Below are positions 22,651-32,787 of a stretch of DNA of 64,000 bases, one piece after another. Made by a program: the position numbers and the translations under genes. The notes under the pieces were generated by a model. It ran no database searches. It had not been told where the DNA came from and was given only the letters and a program-made list of their open reading frames with translations. This stretch comes from a candidate division TA06 bacterium B3_TA06 (lineage in GTDB: Bacteria > Hydrothermota > Tepidihabitantia > B3-TA06), in the NCBI GenBank assembly GCA_005223075.1, contig NJBO01000002.1, forward strand, positions 199,588-263,587, written 5' to 3'. The first letter of the stretch is position 1; the number at the start of each line of letters is the position of its first letter.

Positions 22651-24066
22651 CTAGTATACTTCCAGATCGATTATTGTAACCTCACCCAGCTCGGAGAGCG
22701 AGCCGTCGAACGCGGTGGAATCGCCAAGGATAACTATGATCAGATCATCAGGCTTGATGAACCCGGCTGCAAAGCTGTTTACATCCTCGCGGGTAAGGGG
22801 TTCGATCCGCTCGGGCATGTGGTCCCAGAAATCAATCGGATACTGGTGCGCGGCATAGTTCATGCGATCACGGAGCACCTGCTCGGGCTCGGCGTAGTGC
22901 GCAGGGAACGAAGCAAGCCAGCTTTGCTTAGCAAGTTCAAGTTCCCTTTGAGTAATTCCTTCGGTGCGCAAATCTTCCATAACCCCAAGCATCAACCGTG
23001 TGGCCTGGAGTGTGCTCTCCGACTTGGTCAAACAGACCGTACCAAAAATCCCCGGCTCTTCAAAGTCGCTGGATACGTGACCTGAGACCACATAGGCAAG
23101 CCCGTGCTCCACGCGTATTGCTTTGCGCAGCCGCGCGTACCAGCTGCCGCCGTAGACCTCGGAGAACAAACGCGACGCAGCGTAGTTCGGATCGTCCCGC
23201 AGCAGGCCCTTATGTGACATATATATCCCACTCTGCACCGAACCAGGCCACGGAACAAGGTAGACCCCAGGGGAGGCGGGATCTGTGTATAAGGGAGCCT
23301 CCTCCGGTAGTTCCACCTCAGGCTCATGCCAGTCGCCCAGACAGCGCTCAAGCTCATCAAGCATAACCTTTGGATCGAAATCACCTGACACGCCTATCAT
23401 GGTTAAGGAGGGACGGTAGCAGGTCTGATGGAATTTCGTAAGGCTCTCAAGGTCTATACGATCAAGCGTGGCAGGCGTTGTCTCACGAGCCGAAGGACTG
23501 TCCTTGCCGTAGCAGAGTTTATAGGCTACCCTTGCAGTGACGGCTATAGGCTCCAGGTTTCGGGCTTGGTAAGAGGTAAGTCGCTGATTTTTGTTGATCT
23601 CAAGCTGCTGGCTTGGAAGCATCGGCTCGCGGATCGCACCCACCACAAGCGGAAGCAGATATGGGATATGTTCGGAGAGAAGATGCAGGGTGAATGAGGC
23701 CTGCTTGGGGCCGGCGGATCCCCTGAAGGAGGCGCCGAAACGCTCCAGGCTGTCCTGAAACACTCGCTTGGGAACCGCCTTACTTCCGCCCTCCGCCACG
23801 AGATCGGCAAGTATATCGGCCAATCCTGCCTGCTCTGCATCAACCCGGCGTTCACCCGCATCTATTCTAAACACGACATCTACCAGCGGGAACTCGTGAT
23901 CCTGGATAAAGAAGACCTCTATCCCGTTGGATAGGGTGAAGCGCTCAACCTGGGGAGGTATAAACCCCAGGCGCGCAGGGAACTCCATCGTGCGCGGGTC
24001 TTTAAGTTTTGCGGCCGAAAGCAAGGAGAGGAGAGATAAGATAAGTGGAACGATTTTTCTAGTCAT
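22651..24066 (-). CDS. M16-family peptidase-like protein, catalytic motif absent
   Basis: The 471-residue protein has the M16 fold (LSNGIEVFFIQDHEFPLVDV, FHQTCYRPSLTMIGVSGDFD). At the position of the zinc motif HxxEH it reads LADILADL, so it cannot bind the catalytic zinc. Its start overlaps the stop of the active partner gene by 8 bases. This matches two-subunit M16 proteases, in which one subunit is catalytic and the other structural. A signal peptide (MTRKIVPLILSLLSLLSAAK) places it in the envelope. Confidence 0.88.
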   Translation of the reverse strand: MTRKIVPLILSLLSLLSAAKLKDPRTMEFPARLGFIPPQVERFTLSNGIEVFFIQDHEFPLVDVVFRIDAGERRVDAEQAGLADILADLVAEGGSKAVPKRVFQDSLERFGASFRGSAGPKQASFTLHLLSEHIPYLLPLVVGAIREPMLPSQQLEINKNQRLTSYQARNLEPIAVTARVAYKLCYGKDSPSARETTPATLDRIDLESLTKFHQTCYRPSLTMIGVSGDFDPKVMLDELERCLGDWHEPEVELPEEAPLYTDPASPGVYLVPWPGSVQSGIYMSHKGLLRDDPNYAASRLFSEVYGGSWYARLRKAIRVEHGLAYVVSGHVSSDFEEPGIFGTVCLTKSESTLQATRLMLGVMEDLRTEGITQRELELAKQSWLASFPAHYAEPEQVLRDRMNYAAHQYPIDFWDHMPERIEPLTREDVNSFAAGFIKPDDLIIVILGDSTAFDGSLSELGEVTIIDLEVY

Positions 24067-25543
24067 TTGCCACCTCCATTAGTCCAACCGATCTTTTATC
24101 GGGATCAATATAGCGCTCAGCAGCATCCATCAAATCCTGTGGAGTGATCTTTTCAGCCCTTTCAGGTATCCTGAATATATCCTGCCATCCTGTGTTGCCC
24201 TGATCACCCTGTGCCAGCATATAGCCCATCCCCAGGTTCGAGGAGAGGTAGGTGTAAATCCTGACCTTCCAACGGGCGCGCGCCGCGTCAAGCTCTTCCT
24301 CTGTTATGGGGTTCTCCTTCAACTCAGCCAGTTCCCCAAGCACCGCCTGCTCGAGCTCGGCTGCAGTCACTGTCTCTATGGGAGTACCTGAAAAGCCGAG
24401 TTGTCCAGCATAGAGCATGGTAGTGTGTCCGGCACGAACTGAGGAAGCGAGCTTGCGCTCCTCAACCAACGCGCGGTATAGCCGCGAGGTGCGACCTTGC
24501 CCGAGCACACTTGCCAGTAAATCAAGGGCAAGTTCGTCTTCATGACCTTCGGAAACTGTAGGAAATCCCATATATAGGCGAGGCTGACGACCTATCTGCA
24601 TCTGGACACGTCTCACTCCCGGTTGTTCGGGTTCCTTTGTTATAAGCTCTGGTGGGTTCGGTCTCTTGGGGATCCTGCCGAAGTATTTATCAATCAATGG
24701 GATGATCTCTTCTGCATTTACGTCACCCACGATGGCAGCAGTCATGTGTTGCGGAACGTAATAGGTCTCGTAGAACGCTCGCACGTCTTTGCGGGAAAGG
24801 TTTTCCATATCGCTGAGATGTCCGATGATCGGATGACCGTAGGGATGAGCCTTGTATGAAACGCTGCGGAACTCCTCATAGAAGAGACCTCTGGGGCTGT
24901 TATCGGTGCGCATACGGCGCTCCTCGAGGATAACGTCGCGCTCGGAGTAGAACTCGCGGAACACCGGGTTGGCCATACGGTCGGATTCCATGGCGCACCA
25001 GAGCTCGAAACGGTTGGATGGCAAGGTGATTATGTAGGTGGTGTAATCGTAGCCGGTTGATGCGTTGAAACGTGTGGCACCGTTGCGGTCGTATATCTCC
25101 GAGAGCTCGCCCTGCACGATGTAGGATGACGCCCGCTCCTGCCTTTGCTTGAACTCGGCGTAAAGCGTCTCAAGGACCTCGGAATCAGCGCCTTCCTGCT
25201 CGGCTTTGTGATAGGCCTTGAAGGCGGCATCGAGCTCCTCTAAAGCCTTGCGCTCGGCCTTGTAGTTCGTGGTGCCGATCCTCTGGGTGCCTTTGAATGC
25301 CAGATGTTCAAGGAAGTGGGCAAGGCCGGTCTTGTTGGTGACCTCGTTAACCGCCCCTGCCTTAACCGCAATCACCATACTCACGAGCGGCGCCTCGTGA
25401 CGCTCAAAGATCAAAAACCGCATCCCGTTGGCAAGTTGGTGTTCGACCACGCGCTCCTCAATCTCGGCGTAGGTGCCTGAAACACCTATAATGGGAATCG
25501 ATCCTGCGAAGATCGCAAAAAGAATCTTTGGTAACCTTCTCAT
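24059..25543 (-). CDS. M16-family zinc peptidase, catalytic subunit
   Basis: The 494-residue precursor has a signal peptide and the inverted zinc motif HFLEH (residues 76-80), with the third ligand in the downstream ILEERR segment. M16 enzymes degrade peptides in a closed chamber formed by two halves; the following gene supplies the second half. AAAAAGGAGATATC precedes ATG 25543. Substrates cannot be told from sequence. Confidence 0.92.
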   Translation of the reverse strand: MRRLPKILFAIFAGSIPIIGVSGTYAEIEERVVEHQLANGMRFLIFERHEAPLVSMVIAVKAGAVNEVTNKTGLAHFLEHLAFKGTQRIGTTNYKAERKALEELDAAFKAYHKAEQEGADSEVLETLYAEFKQRQERASSYIVQGELSEIYDRNGATRFNASTGYDYTTYIITLPSNRFELWCAMESDRMANPVFREFYSERDVILEERRMRTDNSPRGLFYEEFRSVSYKAHPYGHPIIGHLSDMENLSRKDVRAFYETYYVPQHMTAAIVGDVNAEEIIPLIDKYFGRIPKRPNPPELITKEPEQPGVRRVQMQIGRQPRLYMGFPTVSEGHEDELALDLLASVLGQGRTSRLYRALVEERKLASSVRAGHTTMLYAGQLGFSGTPIETVTAAELEQAVLGELAELKENPITEEELDAARARWKVRIYTYLSSNLGMGYMLAQGDQGNTGWQDIFRIPERAEKITPQDLMDAAERYIDPDKRSVGLMEVAND

Positions 25544-25620
25544 TGATATCTCCTTTTTACCATAATAATAATCAGGTTTCGGAGATTGTAAAGCCTTTGA
25601 TCTTCCTCAAAAATAATCCG

Positions 25621-25650
25621 GTAGGGTCACGGCATGCCGTGCCCCTACGA
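25621..25650. repeat. Family B palindrome
   Basis: On the minus strand: TCGTAGGGGCACGGC-ATGCCGTGACCC, with a stem CACGGC/GCCGTG. Confidence 0.65.
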
Positions 25651-25686
25651 TACCTCGCAAGGATCCACTGCCGTTTCTTAAGACAA

Positions 25687-25708
25687 AAGGCCCTCACTTG
25701 AGGGCCTT
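25687..25708 (-). terminator. Terminator followed by an initiator-tRNA 3' fragment
   Basis: A 10-bp stem AAGGCCCTCA/TGAGGGCCTT, with TTTTGTCTT on the minus strand. It is followed by TAGCGGGGGCT (25713-25723), the same 11 bases that end the initiator tRNA at 27940, where a similar terminator lies beside them. Positions 25544-25891 contain these signals and no gene. Confidence 0.7.
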
Positions 25709-25891
25709 AAAATAGCGGGGGCTCGCGACTTGTTGTATCAAATACCCCAGAGGGTGAGTCTTAGGGTGAGATTGAGGTAAAAATTAGAGGGTGGAGGCCG
25801 AGATATTTCACTATTATAAGCGGCCGTGATAGTCCTCCTTCTTGATGCCGTTGTTAGCTTTTAATTTTTGTAGAATTCACCTACCTCACCG

Positions 25892-26479
25892 TCAATCAGT
25901 CCTACTTTCATTTGACACCCGTAACACCGTAACACCCCCCAGCCAGAGGTCCACGCCAAGGCCTACACCTATCAGGTGGTAGAGGCTACAGAACCTCCGG
26001 TACTCGCCCTGAACGCCAATGGTCAGCGTAGGGGTCGCTCTCAGGCCAACCCCGATACGCCCGTTCAAAACCAGATTGGATGCCGCCGATGATGGCGCGC
26101 CGTTCAGGAAGGCGTAGAAATAGCCGGCTCCGCCTGAAAGGTACGCTTCAAACCGCCTCCAGAATGTCAGGCGCAGCTCTGCAGTTGGCTCAGCCGAAAT
26201 CACAGAGAGCGACCCAAGATTCCCCAGATCATCATGTTGCAGCCGTCCCAGGTGATAGTTAACTGCCAGACCCGCAGAAAGAGGCGTAAAGAATGGGAAC
26301 GCGTAGCTCCCGCTCACCGCTGCACCTGCGCCAGGCTGGAACAGATTCGGATCAGGTGGCAGAGGAATGTCGGCTTCGGGTTTGATTGAAACTAAAACCG
26401 AGCGGTATTGCTCCTGAGCTGTAGCTAATCCAGGAGCAAAAACACCGAGCAGTAAAGCTACCAAAGCAATTCTTTTCAT
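25892..26479 (-). CDS. Outer-membrane beta-barrel-like protein
   Basis: The 195-residue precursor starts MKRIALVALLLGVFAPGLATA, a signal peptide with an A-x-A-like cleavage site. The mature part alternates hydrophobic and polar residues with Gly- and aromatic-rich strands (AAVSGSYAFPFF, FEAYLSGGAGYFYAFL, LIGVGLGVDLWLGG), as in small outer-membrane barrels. GGTGGAG precedes ATG 26479. It lies 20 bp after the serine hydrolase gene, probably in the same operon. Its function is unknown. Confidence 0.6.
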   Translation of the reverse strand: MKRIALVALLLGVFAPGLATAQEQYRSVLVSIKPEADIPLPPDPNLFQPGAGAAVSGSYAFPFFTPLSAGLAVNYHLGRLQHDDLGNLGSLSVISAEPTAELRLTFWRRFEAYLSGGAGYFYAFLNGAPSSAASNLVLNGRIGVGLRATPTLTIGVQGEYRRFCSLYHLIGVGLGVDLWLGGVTVLRVSNESRTD

Positions 26480-26498
26480 GTTGGACTCCACCTGCCCG

Positions 26499-27728
26499 TC
26501 ACTGGCTAGGCAGGGATTTGATGAACTTGCCCACCACATTGTTGATCGCCCCTTCGTATTTCCATCCTGCCCCAGCTGGCAGATCGTACAACGGATCAGC
26601 GGTAGTAACGATAATCATGTCGAGCTCGTCCAGCAGGATAATATAATTCCCGCCATGACCGGCCGCGTAGTCGAAATGATGATCGCCTGCCCTGGCGGAC
26701 CACCACTGGTAACCGTACCCGATATCGCGAAAGATTCCGTATCTGCTGGTTATCCACCCTCCTATTATGATATCCTCCGAGTACCTTTGCAGTGATTGGC
26801 TGACCCAGTCGGCAGAGACGATCTGGTTCCCCTCGTATTCACCGTCGCCCAGATATAGGAGGCCGAACTTGGCCATATCACGAGCCGTAACGTAGATTTC
26901 CATGCTGCCGAAGTTGTAGTTATCTGCATCGGCGGTCCAATCGCCCACCTCCGCGTTAATCGGCGAGAAAAGATGCTCCTGACCGTATGACATGAGATCC
27001 GTAGTACACGCTCGTGCCACAATGACCCCCAGGAGATGGGACGTCAGATTGCTGTAATTGAACTCGGTTCCCGGATCGCTCGTGAGAGGAAAATCAACGA
27101 TGTGGGGCAGCCAGTGCCAGTTGTCGCTGAAAAAGAGAATATCAAAATAGGGAGGCGTGCGCTCCTCATCGGGATATCCGGCGCGCATCTGCAACAGGTC
27201 CCGGATCGTGATCTGCTCCTTCCTCGGATCAGTTATTTGTTCGGCGAACTCCGGGAAGAAATCCATCATCTTCTGATCCACGCTTTCGAGATAGCCTTGA
27301 TCCAGCGCAATCCCGACCAATGCCGATGTAAAACTCTTCGTCGCCGATTGCCGGCCGGACAACTGATCAACCGACCCTTCATTGAAGTACCCTTCAGCTA
27401 TCAGATAGCCGTTCTTAATAACCAGCAGCCCATAGAGGGTCTCCAATTTGGCCGCATTGAAATACAGCTGGGCCACAAGCATCGAATCCAGCCCCTGCTC
27501 TTCGGGCGTCGACACCTTCCAGTCATCACCGGGCAGCGGCGTGTAATCAACCACATCGAGTTTCCACGTTGTGCATCCACATCCCACCAGACTTGCCAAG
27601 ATTAGGATCACGCTGGTGAATAAGAGGAAAGAATGCTGACGCCTCTTAGAGCGGGACAAGGGGCAGCGCACGATATGTTCCGGCAGGTCCAGCCTCAGCG
27701 TGTCGTTGTCTTTGCGCGTAGCGTACAT
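26499..27728 (-). CDS. Serine hydrolase, beta-lactamase/class C-like, lipoprotein
   Basis: The 409-residue protein has the class C beta-lactamase/esterase fold. The nucleophile motif is SATK (S-x-x-K) in GRQSATKSFTSALVGIAL, the second motif is YSN in EFNYSNLTSH, and a C-terminal HGG occurs in AGHGGNYI. A hydrophobic stretch ends in the lipobox LVGC, so it is a lipoprotein. Family members cleave D-Ala peptides or esters; the true substrate is unknown. GAAAGGAGG precedes ATG 27728. Confidence 0.85.
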   Translation of the reverse strand: MYATRKDNDTLRLDLPEHIVRCPLSRSKRRQHSFLLFTSVILILASLVGCGCTTWKLDVVDYTPLPGDDWKVSTPEEQGLDSMLVAQLYFNAAKLETLYGLLVIKNGYLIAEGYFNEGSVDQLSGRQSATKSFTSALVGIALDQGYLESVDQKMMDFFPEFAEQITDPRKEQITIRDLLQMRAGYPDEERTPPYFDILFFSDNWHWLPHIVDFPLTSDPGTEFNYSNLTSHLLGVIVARACTTDLMSYGQEHLFSPINAEVGDWTADADNYNFGSMEIYVTARDMAKFGLLYLGDGEYEGNQIVSADWVSQSLQRYSEDIIIGGWITSRYGIFRDIGYGYQWWSARAGDHHFDYAAGHGGNYIILLDELDMIIVTTADPLYDLPAGAGWKYEGAINNVVGKFIKSLPSQ

Positions 27729-27829
27729 AATGTCAGTCCTCCTTTCATGCGGGGTCCCACATCGCGAATCGGAGAGGGGGAACCCGATATTTTTCCGGCA
27801 GGCTAACGCCTTGTTGAGCGTAGGCCTTT

Positions 27830-27858
27830 ACTGTAAAGCATTCAGGCTATCTTGTCAA
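27830..27858 (-). promoter_or_regulatory. Promoter of the serine hydrolase operon
   Basis: TTGACA (27853-27858), 17-bp spacer, TACAGT (27830-27835), about 100 nt before the start codon. Confidence 0.75.
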
Positions 27859-27908
27859 CCCTAAAAAATGCGTACGGATTCCACGGGTACTAACCTTATC
27901 CTTATAAC

Positions 27909-27936
27909 AAAAAAAGGCCCCTCGGGGGGCCTTTTT
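27909..27936. terminator. Terminator of the initiator tRNA (bidirectional)
   Basis: AAAAAGGCCCC-TCG-GGGGCCTTTTT has A and U tracts on both sides, so it can end transcription from either direction. Confidence 0.85.
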
Positions 27937-27939
27937 AAG

Positions 27940-28013
27940 TAGCGGGGGCTGGATTTGAACCAGCGACCTTGAGGTTATGAGCCTCACGAGCTACCAGACT
28001 GCTCCACCCCGCA
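27940..28013 (-). tRNA. Initiator tRNA-fMet (anticodon CAU)
   Basis: The 74-nt gene folds into a normal cloverleaf with anticodon loop CTCATAA. Initiator features: position 1 is U and position 72 is U, so the end pair is mismatched, and the D-stem pair 11-24 is A-U (purine-pyrimidine), as in initiators. The anticodon stem reads TGAGG/CCTCA, so only two of the three usual G-C pairs (29-31 with 39-41) are kept. The CCA end is not encoded. It stands alone with its own promoter and terminator. Confidence 0.93.
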
Positions 28014-28023
28014 GTAAGCGGAT

Positions 28024-28051
28024 AGTCTACTCAGAGAATTGATGTTGTCAA
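28024..28051 (-). promoter_or_regulatory. Promoter of the initiator tRNA
   Basis: TTGACA (28046-28051), 16-bp spacer, TAGACT (28024-28029), about 10 nt before the tRNA 5' end. Confidence 0.8.
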
Positions 28052-28075
28052 GTTTTGGGCTAAACAAAGAGAAAG

Positions 28076-28160
28076 TAGGGGCCGGTCTCAGCGTGCCCCC
28101 TTCGGGCATTAGACCGGCCCGGATATTATTAGCGGGCCGACTTAAAAGTCGGCCCCTACG
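28076..28160. repeat. Two adjacent family B palindromes
   Basis: TAGGGGCCGGTCT (28076) pairs with AGACCGGCCC (28111-28120), and GGGCCGACTT (28134) pairs with AAGTCGGCCC before CTACG (to 28160). The second is the same element as 40831-40859 with one base pair exchanged. Confidence 0.7.
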
Positions 28161-28201
28161 ACTTAATGAATTTCAGATGTCAAGCCACCCCTACGGGAAC
28201 T

Positions 28202-29779
28202 TCACCGTAGCAGCACAACCTTCTGCGCCCGGACCGCTCCCTGAGTTTCAGGCACGATGAAGTAAACGCCGGGTGAGAAACCATCACCCCATTCAACCGT
28301 GCCGCCCGTCAGGGTTGAGTGCAGCTCGTCAACCTTCTGCCCGGCGGCGTTGAAGACGGAAGCGTGAAAGCCCTGAGGGCTGTCAGCATACCTCAGCACA
28401 ATCTGACGTCCGACCGACATTGTGATCTGCCAGTGTGTTACGGGTGTTACGGGTACAGGCGGCTGCTCCGCTACCCCTACCCCCATGTCCCAGTCGGTGA
28501 TCATGGCAAAGGCCTCGAAGATGGTGTCGGTGTTAAGACGCGAATACACCCACACGAGGCGATCATCGCAGCAGGCCACCGCAGGAGGCTGAGTGCGAGG
28601 ATAGTTGTTGATAATGCTATTGATAGTATCCGCTCCCAACGGCGGGGTGTACTCAAACAGGTTAGTCCAGCGTATCGGCTCGTTGTTTTGTATATATCCC
28701 AGTATCCCTCCATCATGCTCCCAGGTACGCAGTTTTTCATCAGGATAGTCATAGTGGGTTCTTATGTGCGTGTAGGCAAAGCTGTCGTTAGGCGAAACAG
28801 CCGTAGAATACCAGCCTTCTGGACCGCCATGGGCAAGCCGCAAGGAATCTATCCATATCAGCCAGCGTATGGGATGGCGCGTCAGGCCACGATCGCTGAA
28901 CACCCGACCCGCAGGATGCGAAGGTTCAGGGTAGCCAGTCCTACAATCTATCCAGAACACCACGAAACGGTCGTTATCAAGCCAATAGACTTCAGGCCTG
29001 TCGCCGTTGTAGAGCTCCCCACCGTCATCCACACGATGCCCCATCGGCTCCCAGGGCAGGATAGGCTCATCCTCGGCATCAAACACCTGGAACCTGGGAT
29101 AACCTTCCCCGCTCTTGTGACCTTCATGCCAGGTTACCACCAGGTCGCCGGCATCGCTCAGCGCCACACAAGGATAGTGGGAGCAGACACGATCAGGGAG
29201 ATCGCCGTGAACCCTGAAGGGGTCACCCTGTGGACCGCCCTCGAAAGAATAACGTCTGGCGCAAAGCAGCCCTCCCGTATCCCAGGTCCAGGCTATGGCA
29301 AACTCGCCCTGGTTGCTAAGACTCAACCCAACCGCTCTGTTGGAGGTGCTGATATATCCCTGATGGTCTGTCTGAGGGGAACCCAGAGGATTGCCGCTGC
29401 TTTCAAAAAGTTGTAAACGTAAAAGCACCTCATTAGTAGGAACCAGCTCAGGATTTTCTGTCCAGATCAGGACGGTGTTGCCTGCCGAATCCATGTCAAG
29501 ATGGGAACCGCAGATCCGGTTGGTGTCCACAGCCTTGGTTATCTTGTAGGCTTCGGTTGAGGGGTCGCCGTCCGGGTCAAAGAAACGTATATATAGGTCC
29601 CCCTGCTCATACGAAGTTATCCATGGGTGGTCTATCCATGCTACGGCAAAACGCCCATCAGAGGCCATTGCTGTGCGAAGGCACCCCTGATGATGACCAG
29701 GCTCAGCCTCGGCTATGCGGAAGGGTTCAACAAGCGTCCCAGCGCATAGGGTTAAAGCTAAAAGGCTTATATTAAGCAT
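28202..29779 (-). CDS. Secreted protein with type-IX-like C-terminal sorting domain
   Basis: The 525-residue precursor has a short signal peptide and repeated segments of the type FAVAWIDHPW, FAIAWTWDTGG, LVVTWHEGHK and FVVFWIDCRTG, as in beta-propeller-like proteins. The end resembles a Por/type IX sorting domain: RQIVLRYADSPQGFHASVFN, then AGQKVDELHS, FSPGVYFIVPE and a final QKVVLLR. It is probably exported to the cell surface; its ligand is unknown. AAAGGAGG precedes ATG. Confidence 0.7.
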   Translation of the reverse strand: MLNISLLALTLCAGTLVEPFRIAEAEPGHHQGCLRTAMASDGRFAVAWIDHPWITSYEQGDLYIRFFDPDGDPSTEAYKITKAVDTNRICGSHLDMDSAGNTVLIWTENPELVPTNEVLLRLQLFESSGNPLGSPQTDHQGYISTSNRAVGLSLSNQGEFAIAWTWDTGGLLCARRYSFEGGPQGDPFRVHGDLPDRVCSHYPCVALSDAGDLVVTWHEGHKSGEGYPRFQVFDAEDEPILPWEPMGHRVDDGGELYNGDRPEVYWLDNDRFVVFWIDCRTGYPEPSHPAGRVFSDRGLTRHPIRWLIWIDSLRLAHGGPEGWYSTAVSPNDSFAYTHIRTHYDYPDEKLRTWEHDGGILGYIQNNEPIRWTNLFEYTPPLGADTINSIINNYPRTQPPAVACCDDRLVWVYSRLNTDTIFEAFAMITDWDMGVGVAEQPPVPVTPVTHWQITMSVGRQIVLRYADSPQGFHASVFNAAGQKVDELHSTLTGGTVEWGDGFSPGVYFIVPETQGAVRAQKVVLLR

Positions 29780-29798
29780 TACTGCCTCCTTTTGTCTC

Positions 29799-29826
29799 AG
29801 TATAAGCGGTTCTCCGGCAATGTCAA
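29799..29826 (-). promoter_or_regulatory. Promoter of the 28202-29779 gene
   Basis: TTGACA (29821-29826), 16-bp spacer, TATACT (29799-29804), then a Shine-Dalgarno sequence. Confidence 0.85.
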
Positions 29827-29833
29827 GGCCAGA

Positions 29834-29858
29834 AGAGGAGGGGGCAAGCCCCTCCTCT
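29834..29858 (-). terminator. Hairpin after the 29874-30446 gene
   Basis: AGAGGAGGGG-GCAAG-CCCCTCCTCT is a strong GC-rich stem with little U-tract. Confidence 0.5.
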
Positions 29859-29873
29859 AATCGTTCAGGTTAC

Positions 29874-30446
29874 TTACTCTTCGTAGTATATCCGGTCGCC
29901 TGCACTGCCGCCTTTTCCTCCTGTAATGCCCCAGGGGACACTGTAGCTTACAATCCAGTGTGCGCTATAGGTAGGCGTAGCAGGCGGACATGGACACATA
30001 GTGTAGTCGAAGTAGTCGTTAGGGGCACGTGTATTCCAGGTGCCTACGACGGTGAAGGTATCAATCTTTGGGGGGTTTGGGGGCGGCTGGGGGATTATGC
30101 GAATCGCATTACCTGACCATTCAGCTTCATCGACTTGCTTTTGGCCTTCTTGACCTGTGTCTTTCGAGCCGCTGGGCGTAGTCACCCAAAGCTTGATGGT
30201 GTAGCCAGTCCTGGTGCAGGTGAAAATGCCAGGGGTTACAGTGTTGATGTAAAACGAATCGACGGAACCAAAGGTGCGGTCCTCAAGTATGCCTTCACCT
30301 GACACATAGTCATAGGTGTCGCCAAGGTAGATGAGGTATCCTGAGTTAAACCAACCGTCCCAGGCTTCCCAATAGCCGTAAGCGCTGGTGGCGGCCACGA
30401 GCATCACCGCAACCGCGGCGATGAGGAGTAGTTTTTTGTTGCGCAT
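29874..30446 (-). CDS. Small secreted protein of unknown function
   Basis: The 190-residue precursor has a clear signal peptide (KKLLLIAAVAVMLVAATSAYG). The mature part is rich in Trp, Tyr, Pro and Thr, with short beta-type stretches (TYDYVSGEGILEDRTF, TRTGYTIKLWVTTPSG) and a CPCPP motif. It ends without a sorting domain. AAAGGAGGTACGAG precedes ATG. I recognise no family. Confidence 0.6.
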   Translation of the reverse strand: MRNKKLLLIAAVAVMLVAATSAYGYWEAWDGWFNSGYLIYLGDTYDYVSGEGILEDRTFGSVDSFYINTVTPGIFTCTRTGYTIKLWVTTPSGSKDTGQEGQKQVDEAEWSGNAIRIIPQPPPNPPKIDTFTVVGTWNTRAPNDYFDYTMCPCPPATPTYSAHWIVSYSVPWGITGGKGGSAGDRIYYEE

Positions 30447-30501
30447 CTCGTACCTCCTTTAGATTTGCGGGGGGGCTTTATTGTCCTCCCTGTATGAATT
30501 T

Positions 30502-30529
30502 ATTATAGGTGCTAGGGGGGGTATGTCAA
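30502..30529 (-). promoter_or_regulatory. Promoter of the 29874-30446 gene
   Basis: TTGACA (30524-30529), 16-bp spacer, TATAAT (30502-30507). Confidence 0.85.
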
Positions 30530-30609
30530 GGTGGTTTTGATTAATTAGGCTAAATAGTATCACTAAGTAAGGTTAACCAGCGGCAGTATCGCTGTAAGCG
30601 AAAAGGAGC

Positions 30610-30641
30610 AAAAAAAGACCCCCTCCACGCGGGAGGGGGTC
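30610..30641 (-). terminator. Terminator of the 16S rRNA gene
   Basis: GACCCCCTCC/GGAGGGGGTC stem with a seven-U tract on the minus strand, about 57 bp past the 16S 3' end. No tRNA, 23S or 5S sequence lies between, or before the next gene. Confidence 0.85.
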
Positions 30642-30697
30642 AAGGAATTCCATCCAGTTGCCCTGGTGAGCCTGTCGCATTGTTCTACAATCCGTAG

Positions 30698-32266
<1,569 letters not shown>

Positions 32267-32344
32267 AAATTCTTGAAGGTTGATGCGCCAAAACTCATTA
32301 GGGGCTGGAGGAGTTCCAAATTTCCCAAAGAGCTAAGAGAGGAA

Positions 32345-32372
32345 AGTATAACCTCCCTCTCTCTCTTGTCAA
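32345..32372 (-). promoter_or_regulatory. 16S promoter P2
   Basis: TTGACA (32367-32372), 16-bp spacer, TATACT (32345-32350), about 75 nt before the mature 5' end. Confidence 0.88.
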
Positions 32373-32427
32373 GTCCTTTGTTGTTTAAAGAACAATCCTA
32401 AACCTGTAATTATCCTCTTTCAGTTTG

Positions 32428-32455
32428 ATTATAGGGATATGGATAGGTTTGTCAA
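32428..32455 (-). promoter_or_regulatory. 16S promoter P1
   Basis: Perfect TTGACA (32450-32455), 16-bp spacer, TATAAT (32428-32433). P1 and P2 are tandem, as in many rRNA operons. Confidence 0.9.
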
Positions 32456-32508
32456 GTGGATATACCCCAACCAAACACTTTGTGTTTGGCTTGGGACCCC
32501 GAATTAAA

Positions 32509-32542
32509 TGCTCCTTTTGACCAAGGGTCAAAAGATCGCAGG
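32509..32542. repeat. Family A palindrome, copy 5
   Basis: TGCTCCTTTTGACC-AAG-GGTCAAAAGATCGCAGG, preceded by CCCCGAATTAAA, close to the flank of the 15543 copy (CCGAATTAAA). Confidence 0.8.
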
Positions 32543-32552
32543 AAGTTTTATC

Positions 32553-32603
32553 TGGAGTGCATCAACCGTGTTGATGCGGCAATGACACGGTCATTGCACT
32601 CCA
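32553..32603. repeat. Family C palindrome, copy 3
   Basis: Outer TGGAGTGC/GCACTCCA, inner GCATCAAC-CGT-GTTGATGC and AATGACACGGTCATT. Compared with copy 2, two base pairs of the inner stem are exchanged with pairing kept. Confidence 0.8.
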
Positions 32604-32620
32604 TAGGTTTTCCTCCCCCT

Positions 32621-32767
32621 CCCTGGTGGACTCAGCGTGCCCCTGTCGGGTGCTCTAGTCCGTTCAATAATATCGGCACAGGCTGGAGAGCCTGTGCTAC
32701 ATACCTTCAATATCTCCCCTTGATGGGGCAGTGTGCCCCTTGGGATACTGCGTATCCCATAGGGTAG
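32621..32767. repeat. Composite intergenic repeat family D, copy 1
   Basis: It contains GCACAGGCTGGAGAGCCTGTGC, then ATACCTTCAATATCTCCCC, a GGGGCA-GTG-TGCCCC hairpin and GGGATACTGCGTATCCC. A near copy is at 33593-33690, parts are at 35051-35106 and 35239-35296, and an inverted part is at 40425-40500. Confidence 0.7.
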
Positions 32768-32787
32768 AGGATAGAGGTGAGGGTGCC

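Noticed and set aside
28319-29416. A 365-codon frame opposite the secreted-protein gene
   Set aside because: The minus-strand gene has a signal peptide, Shine-Dalgarno sequence, promoter and sorting domain; the + frame has none of these.
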